From contig DLHP01000033.1 of the NCBI GenBank assembly GCA_002483285.1, positions 62,001 through 126,000 of the forward strand: a stretch of 64,000 bases of DNA, read 5' to 3'. The notes under the pieces were generated by a model. That model was not told the DNA's origin, made no database searches, and saw only the letters and a program-made list of their open reading frames with translations. This stretch comes from Flavobacterium sp. UBA7665. GTDB taxonomy: Bacteria > Bacteroidota > Bacteroidia > Flavobacteriales > Flavobacteriaceae. Positions 59,185 through 64,000 of this stretch are shown here, piece by piece; the first letter of the stretch is position 1, and each line of letters opens with the position of its first letter. The position numbers were made by a program, and so were the translations under genes.

Positions 59185-59192
59185 TAAATTTG
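59185..59192 (+). promoter_or_regulatory. -7 element of histidine kinase 1
   Basis: TAAATTTG matches TAnnTTTG, 37 bp upstream of the ATG. No clear -33 TTG at the usual distance, as expected for an activated promoter. Confidence 0.55.
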
Positions 59193-59229
59193 CCCCATTA
59201 GTAGGTAACATCAAAGATTTGGCGCAGTA

Positions 59230-61005
59230 ATGAGCAGTCGGTATTTTATAAGTAAGGCCAAAAATTTGATCGATAAAGGGTTGGGGACCAATTTCTTTGG
59301 CTTGAAACGATTGAAGTTTGAAGACCGTAAGAAGCTACACTACCTCTTGTTGTCGTGTATCGTCCTTTTACAACTGACGGTCGTATTGATCTGGTACAAC
59401 GAGTCGAAGCTTTCGGATGCTTTTGACGAGCTTTCGGTTTCTAATGAGGTGCTGGTGCTGTCTAACCGCGCCAACAGTAACCTTTTACATTCCCAACACT
59501 ACTTTAACGATTACATCACGAGCAACGACGCGGCTTCGCTCCAGAAGTATTCCCAGTCGATGGGTAATTTCAACGGGCTGATGGATGCGATGGGTCTTAG
59601 TATGGCCAAGAACAAAAATTTCAAGCAGCTCCTTGCCCAAAGGGATGGCAAACAAGCCGAGATCCTCAAACTCCGGCAGTCCATCGACTCGATCATCGAC
59701 AAGCACAGCGGACTGAATGCTGCCGGGCAGCCAAATCCCATGGCGCTTCACCCATTCGAATCGGGGAAAATCCTCGACAACATCAAAACAGATTATTACC
59801 TCAAAATTGACAATGCGTCTAAAAAAGGGCTGTTCTCCCGCTTGGCCGATGCCATTTCGGGCAAAGTGAACATCCAGAAACAGTACCTCAATACCGTCGT
59901 GAAAATGCATTACAAGGACAAGGTGCTCACGGGCGATATCGAGCAACAAATCGCCAACACGATCGCACTCACCAATGTCTATTATGAGCAAGAATTCTCG
60001 AGGCTTCGAAAATCATTTTCGGGTGTGCGCTCGGGCGACCTCGCTTTGATGCAACTCAACAATAAGTTACTCCAATTGAGCCTTGAAGAATTGTCCTCTT
60101 ATCAGGACGCAGCAGGTTGGTCCAGGCCGGGCGGGCAGCAGGCACTTGCCGATGATTACAGCACACACCAGACCGTAAGGAGCGTGAGCATCATTGTTTT
60201 GATTTTGCTCATGTTGGTCATTTCGCTGGTCCTTTTTAGTTTTACCCGTGTCGCTTTTGAGTACGAAAAAAGATTGGCCGATGCCCAGCAGGAAATCCAG
60301 CGCAGCCTCAATTTTAAGAACAGGATGACGGGGATGATCAGCCATGAAATCCGATCGCCGTTGGGCATCTTATCTATTTACAGTGAAAAAGCAGGCGCGT
60401 TGGCCAAAGACCCCGAATTGCTGGAGGCCTTCAAATCCATCGCATTTACGACCAATTCGCTGTTGCTGCTCTCCAACCAGATCCTCGAATACTCCAAGGA
60501 CGAGAACAGCAAATTGGCACTCAGGCCAAAAGAAATCCGGCTCAAAACAGAAATGGACCAGATTATTGAGTCGATGCAGCCACTGCTCGAATCCAAAGGC
60601 AATGTATTGGAGCTGCGTTCTAACCTTGAGCCAGACCAAGTGGTTTATGCCGACCTGGCTAAAATTTACCAGCTGTTTTATAACATCATCGGCAACGCCA
60701 ATAAATTTGCCCAGAACGGTTTGATTGTTGTAAGCCTCGGCCAGGAGTCGATTTCTGATTACGAGTTGAACCTCAAGGTTACGGTGTTAGACAACGGCGT
60801 GGGAATTGCCGAAAGTGACCTGGAGAACATATTCGAAGCCTATTATCAGGGAATCGTCTCAGAGAAAGTGACCGACCTTGGCGTTGGGCTTGGCTTGAAC
60901 ATCTGTAAGGAAATCATCGACCTGTATGGCGGCGAAATCGCTATCGAAAGCCAAAAAGGCAACGGCACCAAAGTGACCTTCAACCTCATGCTCACACAGG
61001 TCTGA
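59230..61005 (+). CDS. Sensor histidine kinase (hybrid-free, membrane-bound)
   Basis: A 591-residue kinase: TM1 at about 36-56, a periplasmic sensor of about 260 mostly helical residues, TM2 at about 318-340, a coiled segment, HisKA with H372 (ISHEIRSPLG), and HATPase_c with N-box IIGNANKFA (about 487-495), G1 DNGVGIAE and G2 LGVGLGLNICKE. No receiver domain. The response regulator gene begins 26 bp after its stop, so the two form an operon. The signal is unknown. Confidence 0.9.
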   Translation: MSSRYFISKAKNLIDKGLGTNFFGLKRLKFEDRKKLHYLLLSCIVLLQLTVVLIWYNESKLSDAFDELSVSNEVLVLSNRANSNLLHSQHYFNDYITSNDAASLQKYSQSMGNFNGLMDAMGLSMAKNKNFKQLLAQRDGKQAEILKLRQSIDSIIDKHSGLNAAGQPNPMALHPFESGKILDNIKTDYYLKIDNASKKGLFSRLADAISGKVNIQKQYLNTVVKMHYKDKVLTGDIEQQIANTIALTNVYYEQEFSRLRKSFSGVRSGDLALMQLNNKLLQLSLEELSSYQDAAGWSRPGGQQALADDYSTHQTVRSVSIIVLILLMLVISLVLFSFTRVAFEYEKRLADAQQEIQRSLNFKNRMTGMISHEIRSPLGILSIYSEKAGALAKDPELLEAFKSIAFTTNSLLLLSNQILEYSKDENSKLALRPKEIRLKTEMDQIIESMQPLLESKGNVLELRSNLEPDQVVYADLAKIYQLFYNIIGNANKFAQNGLIVVSLGQESISDYELNLKVTVLDNGVGIAESDLENIFEAYYQGIVSEKVTDLGVGLGLNICKEIIDLYGGEIAIESQKGNGTKVTFNLMLTQV

Positions 61006-61031
61006 AGCAATAGACATTAATCAGGATACCT

Positions 61032-61679
61032 ATGAAACTATCGGGCAACCTTACTTTTTTAATCGCCGACGACCATTCGGTGGTGCGTCAGGGTGTGGTA
61101 TTGTTAATCAGGGAATTGTTTCTCAATCCTAGGATATTCCAGGCCGGTACCTTTAAGGAAACCTTGCAGCTTGTGGGCGAGCAGCAGATTGACTTGCTCA
61201 TACTCGATATCAATTTCCCCGACGGCAACAGCCTCAATATCATTCCGGAGATGAAAGCCATCCGCCCCGAACTAAAAATCCTGATTTTCTCGGCTTACGA
61301 AGAAGACATCTACGCCATGCGATACCTCAATGCGGGTGCTGCGGGATTTTTAAACAAAGGCAGTACCGAAGACCAAATGAAAGAAGCCCTTAAAAGCATG
61401 ATCATTTCGGGTAGGTATGTGACGCAAAACATCAAGGACCGCATCCTCGATTCGTACCTGTCTAAGACACCGGATAATCCGCTTGATAAATTGTCCGAAC
61501 GCGAAACAGCCGTGGCTAGGCTATTGGTCAAGGGTTACGGCAACCTGGAGATCTCAGACCGGCTTGAGATTAAAAAAACCACAGTTAGTACGTTTAAGAA
61601 CAGGATTTTTGAGAAGCTCAAGATCGACAATGTGGCCACGCTGATTGCCATTTTTCAGTTGTACTACGACGACAATTAG
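61032..61679 (+). CDS. NarL/LuxR-type response regulator
   Basis: A 215-residue response regulator: receiver domain 8-125 with the acidic pair D13-D14, phosphoacceptor D59 (LLILDINFPDG) and conserved lysine in FLNKGS (about 106); C-terminal LuxR/GerE helix-turn-helix at about 148-210 (LSERETAVARLLVKGYGN, KKTTVSTFKNRIFEKL). Cognate partner of the kinase directly upstream. The palindromes at 59125 and 61689 are plausible binding sites, because NarL-type dimers bind short inverted repeats. Confidence 0.93.
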   Translation: MKLSGNLTFLIADDHSVVRQGVVLLIRELFLNPRIFQAGTFKETLQLVGEQQIDLLILDINFPDGNSLNIIPEMKAIRPELKILIFSAYEEDIYAMRYLNAGAAGFLNKGSTEDQMKEALKSMIISGRYVTQNIKDRILDSYLSKTPDNPLDKLSERETAVARLLVKGYGNLEISDRLEIKKTTVSTFKNRIFEKLKIDNVATLIAIFQLYYDDN

Positions 61680-61688
61680 TGGTGTATT

Positions 61689-61706
61689 TGTAGAAACAAT
61701 TCTACA
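61689..61706. promoter_or_regulatory. Palindromic operator candidate upstream of histidine kinase 2
   Basis: Perfect inverted repeat TGTAGAA-ACAA-TTCTACA. A third half-site CTACA follows at 61724, again 22 bp after the CTACA of the palindrome. It ends 43 bp before the -7 element at 61750. Confidence 0.65.
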
Positions 61707-61749
61707 AATCAATGTCAAAAGGACTACATTTTTTTGATTTCGAGGCGTT

Positions 61750-61757
61750 TATATTTG
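61750..61757 (+). promoter_or_regulatory. -7 element of histidine kinase 2
   Basis: TATATTTG matches TAnnTTTG, 24 bp upstream of the ATG at 61782. Confidence 0.55.
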
Positions 61758-61781
61758 CTCCATCATAACACTTAACCTTTG

Positions 61782-62531
61782 ATGAGCAAAAGCCATACTG
61801 ATATTGATTTCGCAGCGGGAATTGACCCGGCATTGACCCAAAAGATCAGCTCTTTTAAGGAACTCAACGGCCGGTTGCTGAATTTGTCACAGACCATTTC
61901 GCACAACCTGAGCGCCTACACCGCTAATATAACCATGCTGGTTGACCTGATCGACCTGGATGGCAACCCAAAGAGCAATAAGGCGGCGCTGATGCATTTG
62001 CGCACCATATCGGATGACCTCAATCAAACCATCGCCCATTTGTCCCAGATCATTTATGTGCAAAGCCATACCGATATCGAGAAGGAAATGCTCCTGCTCA
62101 AGGCACATGTAGGCAAAATCGGGAATATTGTCAATGGTTACGGCAATGAAAACAAATTGCTGTTCGTTAACAAGGTTCCCGACGATGCTATGGTTTATTT
62201 TAATGTGGGTTACCTGGAAAGCATCTTGCTCAATTTTAGTACGAATGCCATCAAATATTCGCACCCCGACCGTTTTCCGAGGATAGCCTTTGATTTTTTT
62301 ACCCAGGACGGTCAGCAGGTTTTAACCATAACCGACAACGGCTTGGGAATCGATTTGGAGCGGCATGGGCAGGATTTGTTTGGGCTCTATAAAACCTTCC
62401 ACCACCATAAAGAGGCCACGGGATTTGGCCTGTACCTCACCAAATACCAGATCGAGTCGATGAATGCCAGGGTAACCGTGGAGAGTAAAGTGGGGCAGGG
62501 TACGACTTTCAAGATATTTTTTGCCCACTAA
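61782..62531 (+). CDS. Soluble histidine kinase 2
   Basis: A 249-residue kinase without membrane segments or sensor domain. H-box LSQTISHNLSAYTANI with H41, then HATPase_c with N-box FSTNAIKYSHP (about 150-160), TDNGLGIDLE and GFGLYLTKYQIESMNA. It has only DHp and catalytic parts, so it must take its signal through a partner protein. Its own promoter has the same palindrome as the kinase-regulator operon upstream. The start is ATG 61782; TTG at 61779 is possible but not needed. Confidence 0.87.
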   Translation: MSKSHTDIDFAAGIDPALTQKISSFKELNGRLLNLSQTISHNLSAYTANITMLVDLIDLDGNPKSNKAALMHLRTISDDLNQTIAHLSQIIYVQSHTDIEKEMLLLKAHVGKIGNIVNGYGNENKLLFVNKVPDDAMVYFNVGYLESILLNFSTNAIKYSHPDRFPRIAFDFFTQDGQQVLTITDNGLGIDLERHGQDLFGLYKTFHHHKEATGFGLYLTKYQIESMNARVTVESKVGQGTTFKIFFAH

Positions 62532-62740
62532 ATTCAGGACGGTTAAATCGAGGGAGAATTGTAAACAAGAGATGTAGCACATAGTTTTTCCGGGTAAGTT
62601 GCCTAACAGCGGAGTATTGTTTTTTAGGGCATCCAATACTACTTCACTACCACTTTTAGGATTTGGGATATTGAGACTGTCCTTACTTACCTGGTGAACT
62701 ATTCCTTTCAAAACCCAAGCGTTGTAAGTGTCTGGGACAA

Positions 62741-62770
62741 AAAAAAGAGCGCCATGAGCGCTCTTTTTTA
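62741..62770. terminator. Bidirectional terminator between kinase 2 and hemD
   Basis: AAAAAAAGAGCGC-CATGA-GCGCTCTTTTTT, a perfect 7-bp stem with A and T runs on both sides. The preceding 200 bp (62540-62740) show no gene or other structure that I can support. Confidence 0.88.
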
Positions 62771-62787
62771 TAGTATTTTTCGAATCA

Positions 62788-63546
62788 TTATTTTCCTTTG
62801 TTGGCTTCGGCAATATACCTTTCAAGCGCCATGGTCATGCTTGGCGTTTCGGGAGTCGGGGCGAGGATGTCAATGCGCAATCCGTGTTCGAGGGCTTCTT
62901 TCTGTGTGGTGCTGCCAAAAACCGCGATGCGCGTATTGTTTTGCTGGAAATCGGGGAAGTTCTTGAACAACGATTTGATTCCGGTTGGGCTAAAGAACGC
63001 CAGTACGTCGTAGTACACATCGGCCAGGTCAGACAAATCGCTCATGACGGTTTTGTAGAAGGTGGCTTGCGTCCAGTTGACTTTGAGGTTGTTTAGGGTT
63101 TGCGGCGCATCGGCATTGAGTTGGTCGGAGGCCGGCAAAAGGAATTTCTCTTCTTTGTATTTTTTGATCAGCGGCGCCATATCGGCAAAATCCTTCTGGC
63201 CCACATAAATCTTGCGTTTGCGGTATACCACGTATTTCTGGAGGTAGAAAGCGATGGCTTCCGACTGGCAGAAATACTTGAGTCCTTCGGGGATTTTATA
63301 ACGCATCTCCTCGGCCACCCTAAAAAAGTGGTCTACCGAGTTCTTGCTCGTTAAAATAATCGCAGTGTAATTATTGAGGTCGATTTTCTGAAGCCTTACG
63401 TCCTTGGCATTAACGCCCTCGACGTGTATGAATGGTCTGAAATCAATTTTTACCTTATGCTTTTGTTGCAGGTCAAAGTAGGGAGAATTCTCCACCTTAG
63501 GCTCTGGCTGCGACACTAAAATTGTTTTCACTTTCAATTGTGACAT
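62788..63546 (-). CDS. hemD: Uroporphyrinogen-III synthase
   Basis: A 252-residue HemD-type protein that cyclises hydroxymethylbilane to uroporphyrinogen III in haem synthesis. The family pattern is visible as ILVSQPEP at the start, ILTSKNSVDHFFR (about 64-76), CQSEAIAFYLQKY (about 93-105), and FFSPTGIKSLFKNF (about 184-197). HemD sequences are weakly conserved, so the assignment rests on this overall order and length. It follows the DUF4271 gene by 10 bp, an arrangement common in this group. Confidence 0.9.
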   Translation of the reverse strand: MSQLKVKTILVSQPEPKVENSPYFDLQQKHKVKIDFRPFIHVEGVNAKDVRLQKIDLNNYTAIILTSKNSVDHFFRVAEEMRYKIPEGLKYFCQSEAIAFYLQKYVVYRKRKIYVGQKDFADMAPLIKKYKEEKFLLPASDQLNADAPQTLNNLKVNWTQATFYKTVMSDLSDLADVYYDVLAFFSPTGIKSLFKNFPDFQQNNTRIAVFGSTTQKEALEHGLRIDILAPTPETPSMTMALERYIAEANKGK

Positions 63547-63556
63547 ATACTAAATC

Positions 63557-64000
63557 CTAACTTTTTGTAAACCAATAATACATGAAATAATACGGGGCTA
63601 TTTCGAGTGCGCAAAGATATAAAATAAAATAAAACAACTTGCCCAAGAATAAGTTTTGATAATTCTTTAAAGAAACAAGATAAGTTAACAGATTTGTTGC
63701 CAATACAATAGCGATAAGCGCGAAAACTAAACTTTTTGACGGTTGGTCGTTGTAGAACAGGATCACGTCGATGGGCAATAAGAGCAAACCGATATAGGTT
63801 CGGTAGGTAACTTTCTGCAAATTAAATTGTTCGGTAAATTCCTCGATATTGAAAGCCGTGGCGATGATTTTCTCAATGAGGAACTTAGACAATATAAATA
63901 CGGCCAGGAAGCTAATGATTTGGATGAACAAGATCCAGTCGGTCTTGGAGGCGTGCCCAAAATAACTCAACATAAGCTGTACAAAGAATGCCAGCGAGAC
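63557..64000 (-). CDS. DUF4271 membrane protein, C-terminal part (cut by window edge)
   Basis: The frame is open to the right window edge, reading VSLAFFVQLMLSYFGHAS at the cut; the gene therefore starts outside and the ATG at 63973 is internal. The visible 147 residues hold about four membrane segments and the pattern FLIEKIIATAFNIEEF...QKVTYRTYIGLLLLPIDVILFY, typical of DUF4271 proteins. Function unknown; it is the neighbour of hemD and probably co-transcribed with it. Confidence 0.85.
   Translation of the reverse strand, partial: VSLAFFVQLMLSYFGHASKTDWILFIQIISFLAVFILSKFLIEKIIATAFNIEEFTEQFNLQKVTYRTYIGLLLLPIDVILFYNDQPSKSLVFALIAIVLATNLLTYLVSLKNYQNLFLGKLFYFILYLCALEIAPYYFMYYWFTKS

Noticed and set aside
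59230..62531. Hybrid kinase or phosphorelay with a receiver fused to a kinase
   Set aside because: Neither kinase has a receiver domain; the only receiver is in the separate regulator at 61032.
62322..62825. A 167-codon minus-strand frame between kinase 2 and hemD
   Set aside because: It runs through the bidirectional terminator at 62741-62770 and is antisense to the conserved ATPase domain of kinase 2.

Overview
The window reads as a chromosome segment of a Flavobacterium-like member of the Bacteroidota. The grounds are T9SS type A C-terminal sorting domains on eight secreted proteins, promoters of the TTG-N17-23-TAnnTTTG type, few Shine-Dalgarno sequences, a carboxypeptidase-regulatory domain on the TonB-dependent receptor, and a NuoC that is not fused to NuoD. 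An ice-binding (DUF3494) lipoprotein hints at a cold habitat, but this is inference.

Layout. 0-2 kb (minus): start of the complex I operon nuoA-nuoB-nuoC-nuoD, with nuoD running off the left edge. 2-5.7 kb: cold-shock protein, aspS, a 209-bp MITE-like element, then two small secreted proteins. 5.8-9.4 kb (minus): TonB-dependent siderophore receptor plus a PepSY membrane protein, with a promoter bracketed by two 23-bp Fur-box-like palindromes. 9.5-16.3 kb (minus): tetR-tolC-hlyD-acrB type RND efflux operon with a candidate TetR operator. 16.4-19.5 kb: polyprenyl synthase overlapping a membrane protein, a small conserved protein, a GNAT acetyltransferase and a barrel-like protein. 19.6-26.9 kb (plus): sucA, a secreted Kelch protein, sucB, and an MFS exporter. 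26.9-39.0 kb (minus): five tandem paralogous T9SS surface proteins of 730-830 residues. 39.1-45.7 kb: aspartic protease-like protein, TatD nuclease, acyltransferase, asparaginase, tRNA-Ser(GGA) followed by five 108-bp tandem repeats, a DASS anion transporter and a PNPOx-like protein. 45.7-54.2 kb: accessory region with a secreted nuclease, a lone DHp fragment, three tandem small paralogues, AT-rich hydrolase and metalloprotease genes, the ice-binding protein and several families of dispersed inverted repeats. 54.3-58.8 kb: small membrane proteins and a secreted cutinase/DLH-like hydrolase. 58.9-62.5 kb: histidine kinase, NarL-type regulator and a second kinase, sharing one palindromic upstream motif. 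62.8-64 kb (minus): hemD and a DUF4271 gene cut by the right edge.

The observations most worth a second look are: (1) the identical TGTAGAA-N4-TTCTACA palindrome plus a third half-site at the same distance from both kinase promoters; (2) cassette-like hairpin repeats directly behind the stop codons of several minus-strand accessory genes; (3) the 108-bp tandem array behind tRNA-Ser; (4) the five-gene surface protein array; (5) the paired Fur-like operators. All functional names are from reading motifs by eye; no database search was possible.
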